A stretch of DNA of 64,000 nt. Source: Chloroflexota bacterium. Lineage in GTDB: Bacteria > Chloroflexota > Dehalococcoidia > DSTF01 > RBG-16-68-14. The notes beneath the pieces are model-generated. The model did no database searches, was not told the DNA's origin, and worked only from the letters and a program-made list of their open reading frames with translations. The stretch spans positions 1 to 64,000 of the forward strand of contig JAJCYW010000017.1 in assembly GCA_029262675.1 (NCBI GenBank). Reading direction: 5' to 3'. Positions 24,795 to 32,816 of the stretch are shown in pieces. Made by a program: the position numbers and the translations under genes. The first letter of the stretch is position 1. The number at the start of each line of letters is the position of its first letter.

Positions 24795-26000
24795 ATGCCC
24801 ACCAAAGCAGACATTTCGCTAGACGAAGCCCGCCGCATCGCCCTGGCGGCACAGGGCTTCACGGACCCCCGCCCGCGGGGGCGTGTCGACGTGCGCCACC
24901 TGCGCCGTGTGCTGGACCGCATCGGCCTGCTGCAAATCGACTCGGTCAACGTCCTCGTCCGCTCCCACTACATGCCGCTCTTCTCCCGCCTCGGCCCCTA
25001 TCCGCAAACGTTGCTGGAGGACGTTGCCTACGTGCGCGGCGAGCTGTTCGAGGCGTGGGCCCACGAAGCCTCGCTGCTGCCGGCGCGGCACTACCCGCTG
25101 CTACGTCATCGAATGACGTCGGAGCAGGCCTGGCCGCGACATCGCGCCTGGGCGGAGGCCAACAGGGACTATGTCGAACGCGTGCTGGAGGAGGTGCGGG
25201 GTAACGGGCCGCTTGCTGCGGGCGAGTTGGAGGACGCAGGGAGACGCGCCGGGACATGGTGGCAACGCTCCAAAGGAAAGATCGCACTAGAGTGGCACTT
25301 CCGGCGCGGAGCGGTGATGGCCCGCCGGGGAGCCAATTTCGAGCGCGTGTACGACGTGACGGAGCGCGTGCTGGCCGCCGACCACCTCAACGGCCATCCG
25401 CCGGGCGAGGCCACGGCGCAGCGCGAGTTGCTGCTGCTGGCCGCCCGCTCGCACGGCATCGGCACGGCACGCGACCTCGCCGATTACTACCGCTCGCCCA
25501 TCGTCGAGAGTCGCCGCCACCTGCGCGATCTAGCGGAGGAGGGAGCGCTGCGCCAGGTGACGGTCGAGTCGTGGCGGGAGCCGGCCTACGTCCACCCAGA
25601 CGCTGCGCTGCCAAGGTCGGTAGACCTGGGGGCTACCCGCGCGCTGTTGACGCCGTTCGATTCCCTGATTTGGGAGCGCGCACGAACGGAGCGGCTCTTC
25701 GGCTTCCGCTACCGCATCGAGATCTACGTGCCGGAGAAGAAGCGGCGCTACGGCTACTACGTGCTGCCGTTCCTGCTCGGCGACCGCCTCGTCGCACGCG
25801 TCGACCTCAAGGCCGACCGCAAGGCGGCCCGACTGCTGGTCCGGGGCGCTTTCGCGGAGCAGGGTGTAGACGCAGCACGCGTCGCGGCGGCCCTCGCCGA
25901 GGAGCTACGGTCGCTGGCCGGCTGGCTGGAACTCGAGCGGGTGACGGTCGGCCGGCGCGGTGACCTGACTACGCCCCTGCGCCGCGCGCTCCGGCGCTAG
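24795..26000 (+). CDS. YcaQ/AlkX-like winged-helix DNA glycosylase
   Basis: A protein of 401 aa of the HTH_42 superfamily. The catalytic QxD motif (Q47-I-D49 in GLLQIDSVNVL) followed by RSHYMPLFSRLGPY is characteristic of YcaQ (AlkX) rather than the QxQ of AlkZ. These enzymes remove bulky N7-alkyl purines and unhook interstrand crosslinks. The C-terminal part (FDSLIWERARTERLFGF, then YVPEKKRRYGYYVLPFLLGDR) also matches. Its TAG shares the palindrome CTAG with the stop of the convergent gene. Confidence 0.88.
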   Translation: MPTKADISLDEARRIALAAQGFTDPRPRGRVDVRHLRRVLDRIGLLQIDSVNVLVRSHYMPLFSRLGPYPQTLLEDVAYVRGELFEAWAHEASLLPARHYPLLRHRMTSEQAWPRHRAWAEANRDYVERVLEEVRGNGPLAAGELEDAGRRAGTWWQRSKGKIALEWHFRRGAVMARRGANFERVYDVTERVLAADHLNGHPPGEATAQRELLLLAARSHGIGTARDLADYYRSPIVESRRHLRDLAEEGALRQVTVESWREPAYVHPDAALPRSVDLGATRALLTPFDSLIWERARTERLFGFRYRIEIYVPEKKRRYGYYVLPFLLGDRLVARVDLKADRKAARLLVRGAFAEQGVDAARVAAALAEELRSLAGWLELERVTVGRRGDLTTPLRRALRR

Positions 26001-26845
26001 GACCTCAGCGTCGTAATCGGGCGGCACTGGAGCAAGTAGAGCTGCTGGGCCGCGAACGAGCACTCCACGTCAACCGGCGCGCCAGTGGCAGCTTCCAGCT
26101 TGATCGCCAGACGCGCCATCTCGAGTACTTGCTCATCCTGCAGCGACGGCTCCTTGCTCATCATGCGCGGCACGACGACCTCTTCCGTGCCATGCGGCAC
26201 TACCACGGTCATCCGCTCCTTCTCCGCTATCTGGGCGGACGTGATGGTAAGGTCCGCCTTCTGCACGATGAACGTATCCGGCGTGACCGTGCCGCCGACG
26301 ACGCTCTCGCCGAGACCCCAGCTAGCGTTGATCATCACCTCGTCGAGGTTGCCGGTCAGCGGGTTGGCGCTGAACACAACCGACGAGACGTCCGACGCGA
26401 CGAGCTGCTGCACCAGGACGGCGATACGCACGTCGTCGAGCGAGAGGCCCTGCTGCTGCCGGTAGGCCATCGCCTCGACCGACCGCGCGGACCCGCAGCA
26501 GCGGGCAACGGCGTCGACGACGGCGACTTCGCCGATTACGTTGAGATAGGTGTCGTGCAGTCCGGCGAACGACGCGCCTACGCTGTCCTCGTCGATCGCC
26601 GACGAGCGCACGGCGACGCTCGGGGATGCCTCACCCGTCCGTTCGCTGAGGTCGCCATAGGCCGCGCGGACAAGTGCGGCGACGGCGTCCGGCAGCGGCT
26701 CGTCGACGCGCGACGGCAGGGCCGGAATCGCGAAGCCGGGCGGCACAGTGTGCAGCTCGGCAAGGCGGCTCAAGCTCGCAGCTTTGCCTCCGACCTCCAC
26801 GGTATCGTGGCAGGCCTCGTGGCCCAGCCAGCGCACGTCAGTCAC
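25997..26845 (-). CDS. Stand-alone PPDK/PEP-synthase ATP-grasp domain
   Basis: A protein of 282 aa from a GTG. It covers just the PPDK_N ATP-binding domain: VGGKAASLSRLAELHTVPPGF near the start, AVRSSAIDEDSVGASFAG (about residues 79-96), and QLYLLQCRPITTL at the end. Normal PEP synthases and rifampin phosphotransferases continue into further domains; here the reading frame stops and the missing domains are encoded by the divergent gene 200 bp upstream. It probably transfers phosphate from ATP to the swivelling histidine of that partner. No strong ribosome site. Confidence 0.85.
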   Translation of the reverse strand: MTDVRWLGHEACHDTVEVGGKAASLSRLAELHTVPPGFAIPALPSRVDEPLPDAVAALVRAAYGDLSERTGEASPSVAVRSSAIDEDSVGASFAGLHDTYLNVIGEVAVVDAVARCCGSARSVEAMAYRQQQGLSLDDVRIAVLVQQLVASDVSSVVFSANPLTGNLDEVMINASWGLGESVVGGTVTPDTFIVQKADLTITSAQIAEKERMTVVVPHGTEEVVVPRMMSKEPSLQDEQVLEMARLAIKLEAATGAPVDVECSFAAQQLYLLQCRPITTLRS

Positions 26846-26909
26846 AGCGCCATCGCTCTCTCATCGAACCGACACCCAGCCTCCTTCACGAATGCGAATA
26901 CTAGCATGG

Positions 26910-27003
26910 TACAATCACGGTCACAAACGGAGGAATCCGCAAGCCCCACACGCTCTCGCGTGTGGGTGCTCGTTTTCTCACTGCCCCACACGCGAGAGCG
27001 TGT
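26910..27003. promoter_or_regulatory. 19-bp inverted repeat in divergent promoter region
   Basis: Perfect arms acacgctctcgcgtgtggg (26948-26966) and its complement (26985-27003) flank an 18-bp spacer; each arm is itself nearly palindromic (acacgc-gaga-gcgtgt). A TACAAT box at 26910-26915 may be the -10 of the plus-strand gene. The arrangement suits an operator for divergent control or a cruciform. Confidence 0.6.
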
Positions 27004-27074
27004 AGACCACAGGAGCCGAAGACACGAGTACGCACGCGCGACACGGTGTGCGACCCAAGAAACGGAGCAAACCA

Positions 27075-28772
27075 GTGACGACGGGAGAGACAGCTAAGAG
27101 CGCGACGGACACGCCGGTGCCGGTGCCGGTGCCGGAAGACTTCCCGGTTACGTGGCAGTCGCCGGAGGACGAGGCAAAGTTCTGGAACCACGACAAGATG
27201 CATTTTCCGGACCCTGCGACGCCGCTCATGGACGCCTTCGTCGAGTGCTTCAACACCGGCTTCAGTCGCGCGGCGGCGTCCTACGACCTGCCCATGCGCA
27301 TGGCGTACGGCCGCTTCAACACCTACTTCTACTCCGCGGTTAGCCTCAACATCGATCCTGCAAACATAGAAGCGGAGGCCGCATCCGCCCAGCAGAAGAT
27401 CGCAGGCGCCATGGGCCGGCTGCAGGAGTTATGGGACAACGAGTTGCTGCCGGAGGTGAAGGAACACCTTGTCTGGTGGGAGGCGTTCGATCTGGAGGGC
27501 GCGTCGACGGACGAGCTGCTGGCGCACGTCGGCGAGACACTGGAGCGGCTGACGCGGCTCTGGGACATCCACTTCGTCGTCGCGTTCCCCTTCATCGGGG
27601 CGCCGAGCCTCTTCGACGACTTCTACGCCGACGTGTTCGGCAGGGAGAAGACACTGGACGCCTATGGCCTACTGCAGGGCTTCGGCAACCGCACAGTCGA
27701 TGGCGGGCACGCGCTCTGGGCGCTCAGCCGCAAGGCGATCGCCTCGCCGCCCGTGCGCGAAGCAATAGAGAGCAACGAAGCAGCTGCCGTGCCCGCCGCG
27801 TTGGAGCAGAGCGATGAGGGTCGCGCCTTCCTCCTCGATCTGGACGCTTACTTAGAGGAGTTCGGCCAGCGCAGCAACGTCTTCACCGAACTGGGCAGTC
27901 TCCATTGGATGGAGGACCCATCGACGGCTATCCAGAACATGAAGAACTACATGGCCCAAGAAGACCGCGACCTCGGCGGCGAGCTGGCAGCGCTCGCGGA
28001 AGAGCGCGAGGAGCTGATCGCCAAGGCGCGCGAGAAGCTGGCCGGCTACCCGCAGGCGGCCAGGGACGGGTTCGAGTTCCTGCTGAAAGCCGCACAGGCC
28101 GCCACCAGAATCCAGGAGGACCACAACTACTGGATAGACCAGCGCGCGACGTACAAAGTGCGGATGGTATTGCTGGAGTTCGGGCGCCGGCTGGTTGCGG
28201 GGAACGCGATCGACGAGGCGAACGACGTCTTCTACCTCACGCTGGAGGAGATACGCGAGCAGATCACTGCGGACGCGCCCGCCGACCAGCGCGCCGTCGT
28301 CGCCGGCCGCAAGGCCGACATGAACCACTTCCGCGAGATCAACCCGCCGCCGGCGCTCGGCACGCCGCCGGCAGAAGCTCCGCCGGAAAACCCGCTGTCG
28401 CGGGCCTTCGGCCGCTTCAACGGGGCGCCGCCGGTGCAATCAGACGAGAGCGGCGTCATCAACGGCAACGCCGGCGCGCGTGGCAAGGTGACGGGGGTCG
28501 CCAAGGTCGTGCTATCGCTGGCGGATGCGGCGAAGCTAAAGCCCGGCGACGTTCTCGTCGCGCCGGCGACGATGCCGGCCTGGACGCCCCTCTTCGCGTC
28601 GATCTCGGCCGTCGTCACTGACGCGGGCGGCGTGCTCAGCCACGCGGCGATCGTGGCGCGGGAGTACGACATCCCGGCCGTCCTGGGGACGCACACCGCG
28701 ACGAGTACGATCAAGGACGGCCAGACCATTGAGGTGGACGGCGACGAAGGCGTCGTCCGCATCGTCTCCTGA
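27075..28772 (+). CDS. PEP-utilising enzyme lacking ATP-grasp domain (Rph/PpsA-like)
   Basis: 565 aa from the GTG at 27075 (AACGGAG upstream; an in-frame GTG at 27048 is possible). A PVPVPVP linker leads into a long helical region (~50-440) like the substrate-binding middle domain of rifampin phosphotransferases. The C-terminus is the swivelling phosphohistidine domain: PGDVLVAPATMPAWTPLF and GGVLSHAAIVARE with catalytic His523. It has no ATP-binding domain; that part is encoded by the divergent gene. Together they would make a two-polypeptide version of a normally fused enzyme. The acceptor (pyruvate, drug or other) is unknown. Confidence 0.82.
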   Translation: MTTGETAKSATDTPVPVPVPEDFPVTWQSPEDEAKFWNHDKMHFPDPATPLMDAFVECFNTGFSRAAASYDLPMRMAYGRFNTYFYSAVSLNIDPANIEAEAASAQQKIAGAMGRLQELWDNELLPEVKEHLVWWEAFDLEGASTDELLAHVGETLERLTRLWDIHFVVAFPFIGAPSLFDDFYADVFGREKTLDAYGLLQGFGNRTVDGGHALWALSRKAIASPPVREAIESNEAAAVPAALEQSDEGRAFLLDLDAYLEEFGQRSNVFTELGSLHWMEDPSTAIQNMKNYMAQEDRDLGGELAALAEEREELIAKAREKLAGYPQAARDGFEFLLKAAQAATRIQEDHNYWIDQRATYKVRMVLLEFGRRLVAGNAIDEANDVFYLTLEEIREQITADAPADQRAVVAGRKADMNHFREINPPPALGTPPAEAPPENPLSRAFGRFNGAPPVQSDESGVINGNAGARGKVTGVAKVVLSLADAAKLKPGDVLVAPATMPAWTPLFASISAVVTDAGGVLSHAAIVAREYDIPAVLGTHTATSTIKDGQTIEVDGDEGVVRIVS

Positions 28773-30202
28773 ACCGGCCCAACCACTACGCCCTGCTCGC
28801 CGCCGTCTGCATCGGCGGCCTGCTGGCGCCCATCAACTCGACGATGATCGCCGTGGCGCTGCCGGAGCTGCGGCAGGACTTCGCCATCAGTCACGCCGAG
28901 GTCGGCTGGCTGATCTCCGCTTACCTGATCGCGATGGCGGTGGCGCAGCCCGCCGGCGGCAGGCTGAGCGACCAACTCGGCCGCTCGCGCGTCTATCGCG
29001 CGGGGCTGGCCGGCTTCCTCGTCTTCTCTCTGGCCGCCTTCTTCGCCCCTAACTACCCGACGCTCGTCGCGTTCCGCACCGGCCAGGCGGTCGCCGGCGC
29101 GGTACTGATCCCGAACGGCATGGCGATGTTGCGCGAGACTGTGCCGGTACTGCAGCTCGGACGGATCAACGGGCTCTACGGCGCTGCGGTGAGCACCGCC
29201 GCAGCCGCCGGACCGCTGATCGGCGGCGGCGTGCTGGCGCTGGGATCGTGGCGGCTGCTGTTTCTGGTCAACATACCCATCATCCTGCTCGCCTTTCTGG
29301 CGATCTCCCGCGTCGCATACCGGGACTCGCCCGCCGCGAAGCGGACGCCGGCCGACCTGCCCGGCATCGGGCTTTTCGCGCTAGCGCTGATCGCACTCAC
29401 CTACCTGCTTAACTCCGTCCGCGGCGGCGAGAGCGCGCTGCTGATCGGCATCGCCGGCGGGGCGCTGGCCATCTTCGGCGCCGGGTTCGCCCTGCGGCAG
29501 TTCGCGGCCAGCGCACCGGTGGTCGAGTGGCGGCTCTTTGCGCGGCGGACGTTCGTGGCCGCGACTAGCTACACGCTGCTTACTAACCTCGTCATGTACA
29601 CGACGCTGCTGACGGTGCCGTTCTTCATCCAGGAGGTCTTGGAGCGCTCGTCGACGGTCACCGGCCTCCTCCTGGGCGCGATGTCGGTGCTGATGGCCGT
29701 GATCGCGCCCGTGAGCGGCCGCCTATCGGACGCCTTCGGCCGGCGCTGGCCTGCGATCACCGGAGCTGCACTGGCGGTAGCCGCCGCGACATTCCTTCTG
29801 GCAGGCCTCGACGAGGACGTGCATATGGCCTACATCGCGGTTGGGCTGGCACTGCTGGGCGCGGGCGTTGGCATGGGCTTCGGCGCGGCGTCGACGGCGG
29901 CGATAGAGTCGGCGCCTCGGTCGCTTGCCGGCGCGGCAGCTGGCGCGAACTCGATGATGCGGTACCTGGGCAGCATCATCGGCGCGGGCATCCTGACGGG
30001 AATCCTCAACACAAGCGGCGTCGACACGCCCGGCACCGGCGTCTTCCAGATTATCCTGGCCATCGTCGTCGCGATGGCGGCGCTAGCGTTCGTCGCCGGC
30101 ACGATGATCCACCGCTTTCCGCCCTTCCACGACGAGGAGGAGGCTGGATCTCCAGAGCCATTCGGCGGTATCCGGCCGGGTCGCGCAACCGGCGCCGGTT
30201 AG
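28769..30202 (+). CDS. MFS drug-resistance-type transporter (14 TM class), CTG start suspected
   Basis: The first normal start codon (ATG 28844) would cut the first helix. The frame reads sensibly from CTG 28769 (LNRPNHYALLAAVCIGGLLAP), which overlaps the previous stop as CTGA, the equivalent of the ATGA overlaps elsewhere; there is no ATG, GTG or TTG in frame before 28844. Length 477 aa. Motif A is GGRLSDQLGRSRVY; a motif C-like segment, AAAAGPLIGGGVLALGSWR, follows. EmrB/QacA-type export by proton antiport is expected. Coupling to the PEP-utilising enzyme hints at a shared toxic substrate. Confidence 0.85.
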   Translation: MNRPNHYALLAAVCIGGLLAPINSTMIAVALPELRQDFAISHAEVGWLISAYLIAMAVAQPAGGRLSDQLGRSRVYRAGLAGFLVFSLAAFFAPNYPTLVAFRTGQAVAGAVLIPNGMAMLRETVPVLQLGRINGLYGAAVSTAAAAGPLIGGGVLALGSWRLLFLVNIPIILLAFLAISRVAYRDSPAAKRTPADLPGIGLFALALIALTYLLNSVRGGESALLIGIAGGALAIFGAGFALRQFAASAPVVEWRLFARRTFVAATSYTLLTNLVMYTTLLTVPFFIQEVLERSSTVTGLLLGAMSVLMAVIAPVSGRLSDAFGRRWPAITGAALAVAAATFLLAGLDEDVHMAYIAVGLALLGAGVGMGFGAASTAAIESAPRSLAGAAAGANSMMRYLGSIIGAGILTGILNTSGVDTPGTGVFQIILAIVVAMAALAFVAGTMIHRFPPFHDEEEAGSPEPFGGIRPGRATGAG

Positions 30203-30302
30203 GGTTTGCCGAAGCGTCTAACGTTCCCGCCGGTCTGAGAACAGATATCATCCACCCGGCACGTCGTTGCCGGTGCGCCTTATGTCCTGTAACGTCTGAC
30301 GA

Positions 30303-30343
30303 GAGCGACAGCACTGAGGCCAGATACGGGCTGGCTGTCGCTC
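30303..30343 (+). terminator. Hairpin after transporter gene
   Basis: Perfect 10-bp arms gagcgacagc and gctgtcgctc with a 21-nt loop. No T-run follows immediately, so it is only a candidate terminator. A second inverted pair (cgccag/ctggcg, followed by ttt) lies at about 30367-30403. Confidence 0.4.
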
Positions 30344-30451
30344 GACTGCTCGACTGTTGGTAGCACGCCAGGAAGGCCCGCATTCGGGGCTGCCCTGGCG
30401 TTTGTGTTCGCGGCCTTGGCCTTGCGGCCAGGCCACGATCCGGGGGAAGCC

Positions 30452-31225
30452 GTGACGACTGCCGGTATCGCCAGGCGGAATGAGGCCGCGAGCGCCCGCG
30501 CCGAAGAAGAGCGCCGTACGCTGCTGCTGCTCTTCTACGCGGACGCCGCCGCTTCAGCCGACCTGGTTCGCTCCCTCTCTGCGTCCGGGCGCTACGACAT
30601 TGTGACCTGCCCGCTCTCGCAGCCGGCCGGCGCGCTGGTCGACGAGCTGCGGCCGCAACTCGTACTGCTGCAACCGCCAGAGGAAAAGTCGGGCCAGATG
30701 GAGGCCTGCGAGACTGTCCGCGCCGCCACGGACCGGCCGATCGTCGTCCTCTCGCATCGCCACGACGAGCTGCGCGTGACACGCACACTCATGGCCGGCA
30801 TCGACGAGTACCTGGCGCTGCCCATCGGCGAGCGAGAGCTGGCGGCCAGGATCGACGCGCTGGCGCGCCGCCTCGGCGCCCGCGTGCCGTCGCTGCGGAC
30901 AGCGTACGGCGACATCGCACTGGCCATCGACGACCAGTCCGTCGACGTTGGCGGCCGCCGCGCGGACCTCTCGCCAATCGAGTTCCGGCTCCTCTCCTGC
31001 CTCGTCGCCGCGCAGGGCAAGGTTGTCACACACGACGCGCTGATGTCGCGCGTCTGGGGCGCGGAGTACGTCGACTCCCGCCACTACCTGCACCTCTACA
31101 TCCGCTACCTGCGCGAGAAGTTGGAGCCGGACCCGAACGACGCGCAACTGATCCTCAGCGAGTGGGGCATCGGCTACCGTCTCTGCCAACCAAACGCTCC
31201 CGCACTAGCTTCGCGCCATTCCTAG
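30452..31225 (+). CDS. OmpR-type winged-helix regulator with degenerate receiver
   Basis: 257 aa from the GTG at 30452, which sits behind GGGGGAA; an ATG at 30404 gives a longer form. The receiver-like domain (~23-135) has Gln74 where the phospho-acceptor Asp belongs (PQLVLLQPPEE) and lacks the acidic pair, so phosphorylation is unlikely. The C-terminal Trans_reg_C winged helix is intact (LSPIEFRLLSCLVAAQGKVV, then YIRYLREKLEPDPND...GIGYRL). No kinase gene is adjacent; the next gene encodes another degenerate signalling protein. It may regulate the pilus genes downstream. Confidence 0.85.
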   Translation: MTTAGIARRNEAASARAEEERRTLLLLFYADAAASADLVRSLSASGRYDIVTCPLSQPAGALVDELRPQLVLLQPPEEKSGQMEACETVRAATDRPIVVLSHRHDELRVTRTLMAGIDEYLALPIGERELAARIDALARRLGARVPSLRTAYGDIALAIDDQSVDVGGRRADLSPIEFRLLSCLVAAQGKVVTHDALMSRVWGAEYVDSRHYLHLYIRYLREKLEPDPNDAQLILSEWGIGYRLCQPNAPALASRHS

Positions 31226-31411
31226 CCCGCGCGCGCCGCGCGCCATTCCAAGAAAATTGCCCGCCAGCTCCTAGCATTCCCGCGCGCCCAAGGCCGTAGG
31301 CTCTCCTCAGAACACGAATTTGAGGAGGACGCTGGTGGCGCGAACGATACGATCACGTAGCACGGGTGCTTGGCGCTGCAGGCGCGGCGACGGGCCGGAC
31401 GAGACGCCGGC

Positions 31412-32281
31412 ATGGTAACGGAACCCCGTCAACGTCCGGCCGCCACTCAGGGCCACGTCGGCGTCTACGCCAGGGACGCGCGACGGCGTCACGCGCTCGC
31501 GCGCAGCCTCGACGCCGCCGGCCACTCGCATCGCGAGGCCTCGACGCCCGCCGAGCTGCACCGTCTGCTGGACGCACAACGCTTCGACGTCGCGACGCTG
31601 ATCGTACGCAGCTCGCAAGAAGCGGCCGAGATCGCCGCCGTACTGGACAGTGTACGCCTACCGATGCACACAATCCTGCTGGGCAGCGCCGACGCGTTGC
31701 CGCTTTCGACGAAGCGCCGTCGCGGCGGTACGGTGCGCTACGTGCCGGGCCATCTCCCGGCCGGCGACGTCGCCCGGCTCGTCGATACCAGCATCAGCGC
31801 GGGCGCCTGGGACGAGAGCCACGACGGCGACGCCTCACACGTGGAGCACGTCGAGCTGGAAGAGATCATCGAGAGCGCTGCCGCGACGGTCTACCGGGAC
31901 GCCAAGCGGAAGAAGCAGCGATTCCAGATCACCGTGCTGGGCCCGGACGGCCACGTGATCGGCCGGCGCGTCAAGCTGCGTCGCATGTTCGGCAGGCTGC
32001 TGGGCCTAGTCATCTCGCTCGCGCCCGCTGGTGCCTGCATCTCGATCAAGGCCCGCGCAGCGAACGACGAGTGGTTGATCGCCATCGGCGCGACGCCGCC
32101 TCAGGGCGTACGCCGGCGCGCCGTCGATAGCGCCGAGGAGCTGGGCGAAGACACAGCAGCGCTCAAGGCCGCCTCGCAGGACGTGCGCGACCAGGGCGGC
32201 GTGCTCTGGGTGGAGCTGGCAGGACCGGCCGCGCCCGCCCTGCACCTGACGCTGCCGCTGCCTGCGGAGAGCATTTCGTGA
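31412..32281 (+). CDS. Pseudo-receiver plus degenerate GHKL-like protein
   Basis: 289 aa from the ATG at 31412; a TTG at 31370 would add 14 residues. Residues ~15-128 resemble a receiver without an acceptor Asp (FDVATLIVRSSQ). Residues ~145-285 read like the core of a histidine-kinase ATPase domain (VELEEIIESAAATVYRDAKRK, then LRRMFGRLLGLVISLAPAGAC) but the N-box Asn and the DxGxG box are gone, so no ATP catalysis is expected. Its place between the atypical regulator and the Flp gene suggests a protein-interaction role. The start lacks a good ribosome site. Confidence 0.6.
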   Translation: MVTEPRQRPAATQGHVGVYARDARRRHALARSLDAAGHSHREASTPAELHRLLDAQRFDVATLIVRSSQEAAEIAAVLDSVRLPMHTILLGSADALPLSTKRRRGGTVRYVPGHLPAGDVARLVDTSISAGAWDESHDGDASHVEHVELEEIIESAAATVYRDAKRKKQRFQITVLGPDGHVIGRRVKLRRMFGRLLGLVISLAPAGACISIKARAANDEWLIAIGATPPQGVRRRAVDSAEELGEDTAALKAASQDVRDQGGVLWVELAGPAAPALHLTLPLPAESIS

Positions 32282-32502
32282 GACGCAGGGACGTGAGGAT
32301 CACGGCAGCGCGGCGGCGCGTCCTAAACGCGGGAGGGGGTGACGGCAGCGCGCTCTTTACCAGTTGAGACCGACCCGATGGCCGCGCAGGGACGCCCGGC
32401 CGTCACGAACACAGGAACCCGGCTATCCGCGGCCAGGGAATCCAGGCCGCAGATAGCTTGAACACGGAAGTACACGAAACAACGCAAGGAGGAGGAACGG
32501 AA

Positions 32503-32733
32503 ATGAGTCTTATCAACAATGCACTGGTCCGTATGATGACGGCCGTCACGTCGCTGCGGGAGCGCGCGAGGAGCGAGCGCGGCCAGGACCTGATGGAGTA
32601 CGCTCTGCTGGGCGGCCTAATTGCGGCGCTGTTCGCTGCTGGCGGTGCGATTCTGCTGCTTACAGGTGCCCTAGAAGGGGCATTCCAAAATGTCGTTGAC
32701 TGCCTCAACGGCGCCGCGACGTGCGGCCCGTAG
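32503..32733 (+). CDS. Flp/Fap-family pilin
   Basis: A protein of 76 aa from the ATG at 32503 behind AAGGAGGAGGAACGG. A basic leader (SLRERARSERGQD) precedes the hydrophobic pilin helix LMEYALLGGLIAALFAAGG; the E/Y pair after the processing site is typical of Flp pilins cleaved by a TadV-type peptidase. Two cysteines near the C-terminus (DCLNGAATCGP) could form a disulfide loop. No peptidase gene is present in the window. Confidence 0.88.
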   Translation: MSLINNALVRMMTAVTSLRERARSERGQDLMEYALLGGLIAALFAAGGAILLLTGALEGAFQNVVDCLNGAATCGP

Positions 32734-32816
32734 GCAGACCCGGGCGAAGTCCAGACGGCGCAGCGGCAGGGAGGCATGGACGCCACCTGTCGCTGCGTCA
32801 ACACAAGGACCGTAAC

